From Boesenbergia rotunda (taxonomy: Eukaryota > Streptophyta > Magnoliopsida > Zingiberales > Zingiberaceae), in contig JAGFNQ010004026.1 of NCBI GenBank assembly GCA_024364735.1, positions 28,060 through 92,059 of the forward strand: DNA of 64,000 nt, in the 5' to 3' direction. Positions within the stretch are counted from its first letter, which is position 1, and every line of letters starts with the position of its first letter. The position numbers and the translations under genes were made by a program. Positions 54,141 to 64,000 of this stretch are shown piece after piece. The notes under the pieces are model-generated. The model saw only the letters and a program-made list of their open reading frames with translations, had not been told where the DNA came from and searched no databases.

Positions 54141-57100
54141 CAACCTTACCGTCAGGGGAAGTGATGGCCTCTACTGAGAGGCTAAGGGCAATATCAATCT
54201 AGATTTCCAACCGAGAGCTCTACAGTGACTTGGTAGTCCTTGAGATGAAGGATTTCGATGTCATTTTAGGAATGGACTTCTTGAGCAAGTGTAATGCTTC
54301 TATAGACTGCCGCAAGAGAAAAGTCAAGTTCACACCAGAAGCAGAACCTTCATTTGAGTTTATTGGAGACCCAAGGAGAAAGATAAATAGGTTCTTATCT
54401 ACCTTACAAGCTCAGAGAATGTTAGAGAAGGGGTGCTCTGGTTTTCTAGCTCATATAGTGGATGCAAGTCAAGGAGAAGGATTGAAGAGAGAAGAAGTGA
54501 GGGTAGTCTGTGACTATCCTGAGGTGTTTCCTGAAGAGTTACCAGGACTCCCTCCCAATCGGGAAATTGAGTTTGAAATTGAGTTGGCCCCAGGAACCAA
54601 CCCAATTTCGAAGGCACCTTATCGCATGGCACCAGCAGAACTGAAAGAATTACAAGAACAATTGCAAGAGCTGCTTGACAAGGGTTTCATCCGCCCTAGT
54701 CATTCACCTTGGGGAGCTCCTGTACTGTTTGTCAAGAAGAAAGATGGATCTATGCGAATGTGCATAGATTATCGAGCTTTGAATAAGGTAACCATCAAGA
54801 ACAGATATCCTTTGCCAAGGATAGATATTTATTTGATCAGCTGAAGGGAGCCACAGTGTTCTCCAAGATAGATCTGCGATCAGGTTACCATCAGCTCAGA
54901 GTGAAGGAGAGTGATGTGCCAAGGACTGCTTTCAGTACAAGATATGGGCACTATGAGTTTGTGGTCATGCCCTTTGGAGTGACAAACGCCCCTGCGACGT
55001 TTTATGGATCTAATGAATAGAGTGTTCAAGGATTTTCTGGACAAGTTCGTCATTGCCTTCATTGATGATATCCTAGTGTATTCAAAGACTCGGAAAGAAC
55101 ATGAAGAACACCTGAAGATAGTGTTGCAAACCTTACACCAGAAGGAGTTGTACGCCAAATTCTCAAAGTGTGAGTTTTGGCTTGATCAGGTGGCCTTCCT
55201 AGGCCACATTGTATCCAAAGAAGGCATTCAAGTTGATCCAGCCAAGATAGAAGCAGTCAACAACTGGTGTAGACCCAAGAATGCCAGTGAAATCAGAAGC
55301 TTCTTAGGCCTGGCAGGATATTACAGAAAATTTGTGGAGGACTTTTCCAGAATAGCCTCTCCACTCACAGCCCTGACCAGAAAGAATCAGAAGTATGAGT
55401 GGTCAGATAAATGCGAGCATAGCTTCCTAGAACGGAAGAAAAGATTGACTAGTGCTCCCATCCTGACTGTTCCAGAAAGTGACAAGGCCTTTGACATCTA
55501 CAGTGATGCATCCAAGATGGGCCTTGGAGCTGTCCTCATGCAAGACGGTAAAGTAATAGCATATGCCTCCAGACAGCTCAAGGACTATGAGAAGAATTAC
55601 CCTACCCACGACCTTGAGCTAGCAGCTGTGGTCTTTGCACTGAAGCTCTGGAGACACTACCTGTATGGAGTGCAGTGCAGAATCTTCACAGACCATCAGA
55701 GTTTGAAGTACTTCTTCACTCAGAAGGAGCTGAATATGAGGCAGCGCAGGTGGCTAGAGTTGGTTAAAGATTATGACTGTGAAATCCTCTACCACCCAGG
55801 TAAAGCTAATAAAGTGGCAGATGCACTGAGCAGAAAATCCTGTGCAGCACTGATGTCCCTATCATCACTGTCTCTACCACTTCAGAAAGAAATAAAGGAT
55901 TTTGGAGTCGAGGTAATAATTGGGCAACTTTCTGCATTGACTCTAGAGTCAACCCTGCTTGTGGATATACAAAGAAAGCAAGATCAAGACCTAGAGATCC
56001 AGAAGATCAAGCAGGAGATCCAAGAGGCAGAAAATTCAGAATTTCGAGTATCAGATAGTGGCATCCTCTATCTTGGAGACCGCCTTTGCGTCCCCAATGA
56101 TGAGGAACTAAGGAAGAATATTCTAGAAGAGGCCCACAGTACCCCATACTCTATGCATCCTGGTTCTACCAAGATGTATCAAGTTTTAAAGAAAAGATTC
56201 TGGTGGTCTGGACTCAAGCGAGACGTGGCCAGATATATCAGTACCTGCTTGACCTGCCAGAGAGTCAAAGCAGAGCACCAGAGACCAGGAGGAGTTCTAC
56301 AGCCACTTCCCATTCCAGAGTGGAAATGGAAAGAAATATCCATGGATTTTATCACAGGCCTCCCAAGGACCACCCATGGACACGATGCAATATGGGTGAT
56401 AGTGGATAGATTGACCAAGTCTGCCCACTTCCTAGCCATCAAGTTATCGCATTCGGTAGAGCAGTTAGCACAGCTGTACGTGAAAGAAGTAATCAGGCTT
56501 CACGGAGTTCCGAAGTCGATCGTTTCTGATAGAGATGGGCGGTTCATCTCCCATTTTTGGAGGTGTGTTCAGGACGCCCTAGGCACCAGACTTCAGTTCA
56601 GCACAGCTTTCCATCCCCAGACAGATGGACAAACAGAGAGAGTAAATCAGATTTTAGAAGACATGCTCAGGGTTTGTGCATTGGACTTTAAAGGCAGTTG
56701 GTGCAAATTTCTGTGCTTAGCTGAGTTTGCCTACAACAATAGCTATCAGGCCACCATCAGGATGGCACCTTATGAAGCATTGTATGGCAGGAAATGCAGA
56801 TCACCCATATGTTGGCAAGAAGCTGGTGAGAAGAAAGAGATGGAATCAGGACTAGACAGCCAGACTGAGCTTATAGATGAGACCACTCAGGCTATCCAGA
56901 CGATCCGCCAGAGGATTGAGACTGCCCAGAGTAGACAGAAAATTTATGCTGACACACGCCGTAGACCACTTGAATTCCAAGTTGGAGATTCAGTATTTCT
57001 CAAGGTTGCTCCTATGAAGGGAGTGATGAGATTTGGCAAGAAGGGCAAGCTAAGTCCTCGCTACATAGGACCCTACAAGATCATAAAGAGGGTTGGTAAG

Positions 57101-57286
57101 GTAGCATATGAGCTGGACTACCAGAGGATATGTCAGCTATCCACAGTACCTTTCATGTCTCTATGCTAAAGAAGTGTATTCACGACCCTAGCCAAGTGAT
57201 TCAGCCTCAGTCAGTACAGATCCAAGAAGATCTTAGTTATGAGAGCAGACCGACACAGATAGTGGACAAAGCAGTTAAAAGATTAA
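54141..57286 (+). pseudogene. Ty3/gypsy pol: protease end, RT, RNase H, integrase
   Basis: The protease part has only its C-terminal half (FDVILGMDFLS, about 54250); the DSG active site is deleted. RT: IDYRALNKVTIKNRYPLPRI, an intact FIDDILVYS (about 55060). Two one-base frameshifts at about 54828 and 55002 break RT. The frame 55004-57169 is long and open: RNase H (YSDASKMGLGAVL, AVVFALKLWRHYL, TDHQSLKYF), integrase zinc domain (HPGSTKMY, CLTCQRVKAEH), core Asp in SMDFITGLP and SDRDGRFISHFW, Glu in TDGQTERVNQ, and the GKLSPRYIGPY C-terminal domain. A frameshift near 57115 and a break at 57286 remove the end. Confidence 0.93.
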
Positions 57287-57287
57287 N
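57287..57287. other. Ambiguous base N at an element junction
   Basis: This is the only non-ACGT base I noticed. Left of it the gypsy integrase frame is open; right of it lies mid-LTR sequence of another family. It marks an assembly uncertainty, so the junction may be artificial. Confidence 0.9.
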
Positions 57288-58650
57288 TGCAAGCTCCAGC
57301 CGTTGCAACCTGAGATGGAAAACGGACAAACCTGCTCCAAGGAAAGGCCACCATTGACTCTCCTTGAGTGTTTGAATCCTTCCCTGTCACCTGCAGCTTA
57401 ATCAGTGTGTTAGAGCAGCATATCACACAGCAAATCATATATCAGATGTTAAGCGCAGAGAATCAGATACGTTCAGACGCGATCAGAGCGTCTGACAGTT
57501 CATTTTGAATTAAAGTGATCGTTCACCGGACCGATCAGAGAGTCTCCTGATCGGTCACCAGACCGATCAGGCTGGGTCCAGACCGATCAGGCTCCGTCCT
57601 AATCGGTCCCCATCGCTCGATTAGAATCGCGATTTCTTTGGGACTCTCCTGGATCAATCACCAGACCGATCCCAGGTTGTGGATTGATCACCAGACCGAT
57701 CCACCCCTTTATCGGGCGATTTCTGATCTTCGCAGTCCAAACTTCCTGATCGGTCACCGGACCGATCAGGGAGCCTCCTGATCGGTCACCAGACCGATCA
57801 GGTCATGATCAGACAGATCAGGCTCCGTCCTGATCGATCATAGAGAGGAACCCGCGATGCTGGATCGTTCTCCAGAATGATCTGCACAGTGATCCTGATC
57901 GGTCACCAGACCGATCAGGAGCAGATCAGCAAGGGAACTCAACCTCACTATTTGCTCCCTGATCGGTCACCAGACCGATCAGGAGCCAATCAATGGGTGA
58001 AACGCATACTCCCGGACCGGTCACCAGACCGATCAGTCATCGCTGGATCGGTCACCAGACCGATCCACGAAGGAGCACCGTGCCAACTCCCTTATCGGTC
58101 ACCAGACCGATCCAGGGGCTCCAACCTAGCCCTCCAAGCTAGGGTTTCATCCTCCTTAGCCCTCTAAGCTAAGGATTTTTCACTTAACCCTCCAAGTTGG
58201 GAATTTGCACCAAACCCTCCAAGTTAGGACTTTTCACCTAGCCCTCCAAGCTAGGACTTTTCACCCAACTCTTCCGGATTAAGACTTTTCCAAACCTAGC
58301 CCTCCAAGCTTGGACCTGACCCTCCAAGCCAGGACTTTTTCACCTGACTCTCCAAGTTGGGAATTTGCACCTAACCCTCCAAGTTAGGACTTTTCACCTA
58401 GCCCTCCAAGCTAGGACTTTTCACCCAACCCTTCCGAATTAGGACTTTTCAACACCTAGCCCTCCAAGCTAGGATTTTCCACACCTAACCCTTCAAGTTA
58501 GGATTTTCCAATACCTAGCCCTCCAAGCTAGGATTTCCCATACCCTGCCTGATCCCCGATCAGGACTTAATGATAATCATCATAATCATCAACCTAAACT
58601 AAAATCGGTGTCAACACCAAAACAACAATCAGGGTCAGACTGCATCAACA
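57288..58650 (-). repeat. Reversed, truncated copy of the palindrome-rich LTR
   Basis: It is the reverse counterpart of about 36624-38130: the end TGCATCAACA (58650) is the complement of TGTTGATGCA, followed inwards by the CCTAGC-type array (58125-58540) and the GATCGGTC array (57530-58110). The rest of the LTR is missing at the N. Right flank AAGGA. It inserted in the spacer upstream of the second ORF2 unit. Confidence 0.92.
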
Positions 58651-59140
58651 AAGGAAAGGGATGATCCAATAAGGCTACGGCCAAAGAAGGCCTAGTACCT
58701 CGCCAAGACCTGGAAGCCAATTATTGAAAATCAAATTCACTTTACTACTTGTTAAATTTCAATCTAACACAAATTTTAATTAATCTTAGATTCAACATAA
58801 TTTTTCAAAATAAACTTAAAACTTAATAATTTTTTTTCAAAATTAATTTAACCTTTTAAAATTAACTATGCTTTTTAAATTAAAATCTTTATCTCTGTTA
58901 AAACTTATCTCACAAAACCCATAAGGTTAACTTAGTTGCTCACATAGATCTGGGTGAGATATCTAGGACCTAACATTTTGAATTTCGTATTGAATATCAC
59001 AAATAAACTCACCTTAAATGGAATCTAGGGCTTGTTTGATTTAATTATTGAGTAGTCAAACACAGTCAACTGAGTCAAACCTAGTCAACACAATCAACTC
59101 TAGTCAATAGTCAAACTGGTCAACGGTCAAGTCAAGGTTA
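58651..59140 (+). other. Noncoding spacer upstream of second ORF2
   Basis: It matches 47870-48340 (GATCCAATAAGGCTACGGCC, CCAAGACCTGGAAGCC, later AGTCAAAC repeats). No gene is seen. Confidence 0.75.
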
Positions 59141-59424
59141 ACTCGGGCGCCTGGGACCTCAGGGGCGCCTGAAACCTTTATCTCCACCCAAGGCAGTCAG
59201 ATCTGCAAAAGAAAAAACTGCTAACAGGCCTGACCCAGGCGCCTGGGACCACACGGGCGCCCCCATGAACTCGGGCGCCCGAGACCCTCACGGGCGCTCG
59301 TATAAACTCTATGTAAGACCACCAATTCTCTCCATTTCCCACACCAAACGAAATCCTCTTCACTTCTCTTCCTCCCAAGGCGCTCGAAAGCCCTTCTCGT
59401 GCCCTCGAACGCCCTACTTCAACT
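59141..59424 (+). promoter_or_regulatory. Putative internal promoter of second ORF2
   Basis: Five or more GGCGCC/GGGCGCCC hexamers precede a TATA box, TATAAACTC at 59301-59309, and the ATG at 59425 lies about 120 bp further. The layout equals that of 48341-48753 although the sequences differ in detail. Confidence 0.55.
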
Positions 59425-62400
59425 ATGCCTCCCCGGTATTATTTAATAAATTTGCTCAAACTACCTACAAACCTATTAAAACTAGTTTCCTAAACAGACA
59501 ATTCTTTACCCAGTCTTGTCCAATAGCTATGGACGCTATTACTTCTATCAACTTGACCAGCTTATCTTCTGCACCCATTCAGTGAACTCGACCCTGTGTG
59601 CAGAATTTTACAACAACCTGGTCAAACAAGATGACCTTTGCTACTCCTCTACTGTACAGGGGATGCCTCTAACTATCTCACTGATAAGTACCATTTTATT
59701 GATTATTTGAATTGCTAAAATCCATGTTTGACCTATGTTTTTATTGTTTAATTGTGAAATTTCCCTAGGTTTTAGAACTTACTCTTATTTTGGACTTAAT
59801 TGCAAATTTACATTAAATTGGATTATTTGGCCACTAATTTTTTGATATATTTTTGTAGGCACCAAAGGTTCAAGGACTTAGGGCATATTGGGTCAAACTT
59901 GAGTCGGAAGTGAACCGGATCAAATTATCAAGCTTACGATTAATCTGGGCCGTCCGATTCAAGAGCGGCTAGATCTGAGCCATCCGGGATCATCTGAAGC
60001 AATCTGAGCTAGGGTTAGGGTTGATCAAGCACTATGATCAAGATCTGAATGTTTCATCCAAATCAGAGCTAAATCAACCGTTGGATCAAGCTCGGAGGGC
60101 TCTAGATCGTCCATTCAAAGACTAAGTTGATCTGGACCATCCGTTGCAAATTTGGAGGATCCGAGCTACCACAAGGCAGATCCTGACCCCAGATCATCAT
60201 CATCAAAGTTTGGCTCCAATCAGAGCAAGATCAGCCGTTGGATTTCCTCAAATCAATCACAGCCGTCCATTCCTATGTATTTAATCAGAAATTCCCCACA
60301 TTTCCTCCTCGTCGCGTCTCCGCCGCTACAGTTGACTTCATCGAGTTCTTTAATTTTTTTCAGTGTTTTTCTCCATTTCCGGGGCGCGACCCCTCAATTC
60401 TTCATCAAGATCAAGATTTGGATCATTGGAGATAGCTAGGGTGGAGAGTTCAGCTCAGATTTCATCCGAACAGAGTTTGTTTGAGGGTTTCGGCACTCTT
60501 TGTGGTCCGGGAGCTTAAATCTCAGCTACAATCAATTTTCGACGACTTGAGCCACTTTTAGGGGTTCTCAGGTGAGCTCAGGTCTTCTCCAAATCATCAT
60601 CGCAGCTCAACAACTGAGATCGAAGCGTTCGGATTGGAAATTTCCTAGTTGATGCAGTTTGAGCAGATTCGACCACTGAGCCGTTTTCCAATTGGTTTGC
60701 TGAGCCTTGGGGTTCGAAGCCAGCTCTTGCTTGACGACCAAGAAGATCTTGAGCTTAGGGAGAGTTGAGGAGTAGTTTAGCGAGTTAATTTCATGTTTCT
60801 AGCTGTAATTTCATTTCTGCACTTCACGTTCTGTTTCTGAATTGTTGTTTCAGCTGCTGTAGTTAACCTTTCGGGTTTAATTCTGCTTAATTAGTGGTTT
60901 CAATATGTTCTTCCCTTAGTTAGCTAGCTTGTCAGTGATTTTTAGACTTAATTTCAGTTTATTTCTTGTTTACTCCTTGCGTATCAGTTGTGTAGCTGTA
61001 GCGTATCAATCCCTGTTTTGCGTATCAGTTCATCCATTGCATCTCAGTTTTCTTTTTGAGTTCCTGAATTGTTAACTAAGATAGATTTAGTTTTATTTCC
61101 TGAAGTTAGATTGTAGCCTGTCTCAATAGCTAGGTACTTGAATTAAATTTCTGCACTTGACTTCAATTGATTTGAATCAGTTTTCAATTCTGCACATCCA
61201 GGCAGTTTCTGTTATTCAGTTCTTGGTTTCTGCAAAACTCCCACTCCAATGCTGCCAATTAGTTTCTCATTCCTGCAATTCGATTCCCATATCAGAACAT
61301 GAATTCATTTCTGCAAATTGGGCTCAGCTCCATTGCTGCGTGCCAAATTTCTGCTTCTGCAAAAGATTGCAGTTTCAAATCTGCAATCCATTTACAGTTT
61401 CGAATTCCTGAGTTGTGTCAAGTAATTTTTGGTTCTTCTCAGTCCTTTTCGAATGGTAGATGAGGGCATTGATTTCAATTGGTTGGTTTGCTTGTTCGGA
61501 ATTCAAATAAGTGCTGAAATTCTACATCCGTTTCTGCACTTGCATCAATTCTGCATCAATTTCTGCACATTCAGCAGTTTAGTTGTGTTTCAGCCTCAAT
61601 TCCTACATTTACAATCAATTGAACTGAGTTCTTAGGAGTCGTATGTGAATATTAGCATGGAGCAATAGATTTCAGTGTTGTTTGGCTTTAGCATCAAATT
61701 CAGTTGCTGAATTTTACATGGTATCCCTGCATTTCTACATTTCTTCACACACCTTCTGATTTCTTGCATTTTCTATCTGCCCTTGATTCGTTTTGATTGA
61801 TCAGTGATTTTACCTGAATTCTTTCAGACCTGCATGTTAATTCCGAATTGGTTGTGATGTTTTAGAGCACTTAGCATCAATCCCTCTTGGCACATCAGAT
61901 TTTCCAGTCCTTGTATCAAGTCAAGCTCAATTTTGGCACTTTGTATCAAGGGGGAGCTTGGGCATTGATTGGTATCAAGTTAGAGGGTACTTTTAGTGTG
62001 CCATGGTGTTCGATATTAACTAGTATTGCATTTAGCCTTTTCTGAATCCTCTCTGCATTGGTTGGCTCCAGAATGTGTAATTAGCTTGTGTTGAATTTGC
62101 TTTAAGTTTGCTTGCTAAATGTTGTGGCTAGCATTAGTTTTAAGTTTACTTGCTTGCGATAATTGCCATGCACTGCTTTTATTCCGTTGTGCAGCATTTG
62201 TTTTGCATTTGAAATCCGATTTGTTTTCCAAAAATTGGTTAAGTGCATGAATTGATTTAGTGGTCCTTTTGATTGAGTTATCACTCACTATCGTTTGTTT
62301 AATTCCTTTGTTTGGTTTTCGTTCATTTTCATTGAGTTTTCCTTTCAGACTGAAACCGAACCCAAATCTTTATTTGAAACCCAAAAACATAAACGACACA

Positions 62401-63507
62401 CAAATACGAGCTAGAATCAAACAACAACAACTAGCCCCGAGAAAAATACGACCTGTGGCCTCTTTACTATGCTTTTGTTCTTGATTGCAAAAAGGGTTTC
62501 CAGTTATTCATTCACATCTAAATTTGAGACCCACATTCGTGACAGTCATATTGGGTCCGTCACTCACCTACCTTATTTACTAGGTTTCTTGGACTGCGAC
62601 CTTCCCAGTCCATGTTTTGTTGTTACCCTCTGAGACCTCCCTTTGCTCCTCCCTATTCTCACATTGATCTAGACACCCTTTACTCCTATTTCTACAGAGA
62701 TGCGCGAAACCCGTTGGTGCAACGGTTTCAGTCCGTAGATCTCTGGGTCTAGGACTACGCTCTCTACCGAGTTCTGGTTCGGTGCATCCTCCGCTTGACT
62801 ACTCGAGATGTCGCGACTATGCGACCCTTCTATACCTTTCTTCTGTACGCTATGATCCATCATTTGGACATAGATATTGGTCTGCACATGTTCCAGACTA
62901 TTATCTACGCGTCCAGCATTACGACTCAGGGCCGAGTGCGTACCCCCTACTGTCATATCATCACTTCCCTTTTTCACTACTACGGTCGCGACATCACCGT
63001 TGGGGAGGTCACCCCAATGACCGAGTTTGACGAGATCGGGGCTAGGAACTTTTCACTAGAGGGTATAGACATTTCGGCCGCCGGGGTTCTCTCATGGAGA
63101 CGACAGAGGGACGGAGCTCAGATCGACTCGGATGAAGAAGTAGAAGTTGACGTAGCTGATCTCGCAGCCGAGATCAACAAGCACTTACAGGAGCCTCCTC
63201 CACTGACCACAGATCAGCACCTAGCACTATTACAGACGGAGATGCACAGCCTCAGAGAAGAGATGGAGGCCCCGCACGCTGAGTTTATGGATGCCATACA
63301 GAATGAACACAATGTAAACGAGGGCTACCACACTGAGTACTTGGACACTCTTCAAGCCGAACATCAGGCAAACGAGGCCCATTACACTGAGTACATGGAT
63401 GATCTCCGAGCCGACCGTGAGACAAACGAGGCATGATACAATGAAATGATGTCCATGTTTTGATCTTGGCAGCCTGGTCCATTCGACCCCCTGGCCCTTC
63501 CTCTTAG
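59425..63507 (+). pseudogene. Second ORF2 copy, split by a solo LTR
   Basis: Exon-1-like ATGCCTCCCCGG is fused by a deletion to the NKFAQTTYKPIKTSFLNRQ block, then LCAEFYNNLVKQ and VQGMPL. A solo LTR enters at 59682. After 62567 the same frame continues: RFLGLR-type block, DVATMRPFYTFLLYAMIHHLDIDIG, CHIITS, DFDEIG-like EFDEIGARNFSLEGIDI and an acidic tail. Stops: TAG near 62749 where the first copy has Gln (CAG), and TGA near 63434 and 63461 where it has Arg (CGA), all C-to-T changes. The tail has extra copies of an NEGYHTEY / ANEAHYTEY repeat compared with the first copy. Confidence 0.85.
59682..62562 (+). mobile_element. Solo LTR, probably Ty3/gypsy, 2881 bp
   Basis: It starts TGATAAGTACC and ends GGGTCCGTCA, flanked by CTCAC (59677-59681 and 62563-62567). 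Removing it with one CTCAC restores an open, collinear ORF2 frame, strong support for the borders. There is no primer site or coding sequence; short open frames inside are not gene-like. The long length and TGATAAGTACC start recall Tat/Athila-type LTRs, which is a guess. The sequence from 60780 to 62100 is T-rich with many TTTCTGCA and GCATCA words. Confidence 0.9.
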
Positions 63508-64000
63508 ATCAGAGTGACTTTCCAACTATCTTATTGTACCTTTGACTATTTGACTTTCCCTACTGAGTAGGGTTGACTTGTACTTGACTGCTGTTTGACG
63601 TTACTGGTCCTCCTGTTGACCAACTGATTGTTATGCATTTATCGTATTTACTTGGTAAGTTATTAACCTTATGCCATTTTATTTCAACTGCTCAGTCATG
63701 TACTTCATAATTGAATCTTATGCTTAGTAGAATAGGACTGCTCTATTTTTTTCAAAAATTGTTTAATTTTTTATCATTTTTTAATAATCATTTCTTTTAT
63801 CAAGTTTTTGAAATTTAAAATAATTTTTTTCAAAAACTATCCCCTTCAAAACTGGGTTTTTTTCGCATGGACTTAGCTTAGGCCCTAACCCCAAGAACTG
63901 CATGTACCTATAGATCTAAAAGCCAACATCTCATAAGCACCTTAGGGTACTTTTGATTGATAACCTAGACTGGTTTGAGATACTTAGGTCTATGCCTTGA
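63508..64000 (+). other. Post-ORF2 noncoding region (continues off-window)
   Basis: It aligns with 50030-50540 and, from about 63723, with 3058-3390. No gene is present. Confidence 0.82.

Larger units (their letters stand above)
50722..57286 (+). mobile_element. Ty3/gypsy chromovirus-like (Tekay/Del) element, 3' end missing
   Basis: 5' LTR, primer site, leader, partial gag, pol in the order protease, RT, RNase H, integrase (Ty3/gypsy order). It ends at 57286 before the chromodomain end and 3' LTR. Its LTR (TGTAACGCTCC...GTCGCTACA) is a different family from the TGTAACGACCC LTRs. The left flank GAAAT (50717-50721) is the presumed duplication. Confidence 0.9.
58651..64000 (+). mobile_element. 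Second pol-less ORF2-bearing element, partial
   Basis: It is collinear with 47870-50550: spacer, GGCGCC/TATA region, ORF2, post-ORF2 region, running off the window end. Its gag side is hidden beyond the LTR fragment and the N, so absence of pol cannot be checked in this copy. ORF2 is split by a solo LTR and has three point stops. Confidence 0.82.

Noticed and set aside
60152..61635. Possible genes in the 59682-62562 segment
   Set aside because: Frames of 65-95 codons overlap, lack family motifs, and the segment is bounded by a target duplication as a solo LTR.

Overview
The window is plant nuclear DNA consisting, as far as I can see, entirely of LTR retrotransposons nested in one another. 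The abundance of Sirevirus-type Ty1/copia elements, long-LTR Ty3/gypsy chromovirus (Tekay/Del-like) elements and initiator-Met-tRNA primer sites points to a large, repeat-rich plant genome, probably a monocot. I cannot name the species and found no convincing host gene, rRNA, functional tRNA gene or CRISPR array. Family assignments rest on motifs and comparison of copies by eye; no database was searched.

Layout, left to right. (1) 1-9209: 3' part of a plus-strand Sirevirus (integrase, RT, RNase H, post-pol region, 3' LTR), with a solo Tekay-like LTR (4441-7861, repeat TACTA) inside its LTR. (2) 9210-12853: 3' end of an Angela/Tork-like copia element carrying a hAT-type MITE (9436-9906). (3) 12854-15771: a reversed Sirevirus LTR holding that element and a second solo LTR (12928-15194, repeat CCCGG). 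(4) 15772-36594: an old, decayed copia element. Its 3' LTR is opened at TTGCT by a 14-kb minus-strand Sirevirus (20562-34570), which in turn holds a reversed LTR piece, a deleted Tekay-like element with a 3.9-kb LTR, and a solo LTR (32556-34122, GTTAC). (5) 36595-42150: a reversed LTR fragment split by a 2.3-kb solo LTR rich in palindromes (CTTCT), then an old minus-strand element with a gag remnant. (6) 42151-50721: a Sirevirus-like element with 5' LTR, primer site and gag, but no pol. In place of pol is a second gene, ORF2 (48754-50024), preceded by its own GGCGCC-rich TATA-box region. (7) 50722-57286: a Tekay-like Ty3/gypsy element with near-complete pol, ending at a single N. (8) 57288-64000: a reversed palindrome-rich LTR fragment and a second, decayed ORF2 unit split by a 2.9-kb solo LTR.

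The age order can be read from target-site duplications. The longest chain is seven layers: old minus element > reversed LTR > old copia > reversed LTR > Angela-like copia > Sirevirus > solo Tekay-like LTR. More than half of the insertions lie inside the LTR of another element.

The most interesting items are the pol-less, ORF2-bearing element type with its LTR-like internal promoter and probable small intron; dense arrays of unrelated palindromic cassettes in several LTR families, one cassette being shared between Ty1/copia and Ty3/gypsy; and antisense tRNA-like segments near the 5' ends of two Ty3/gypsy LTR families.
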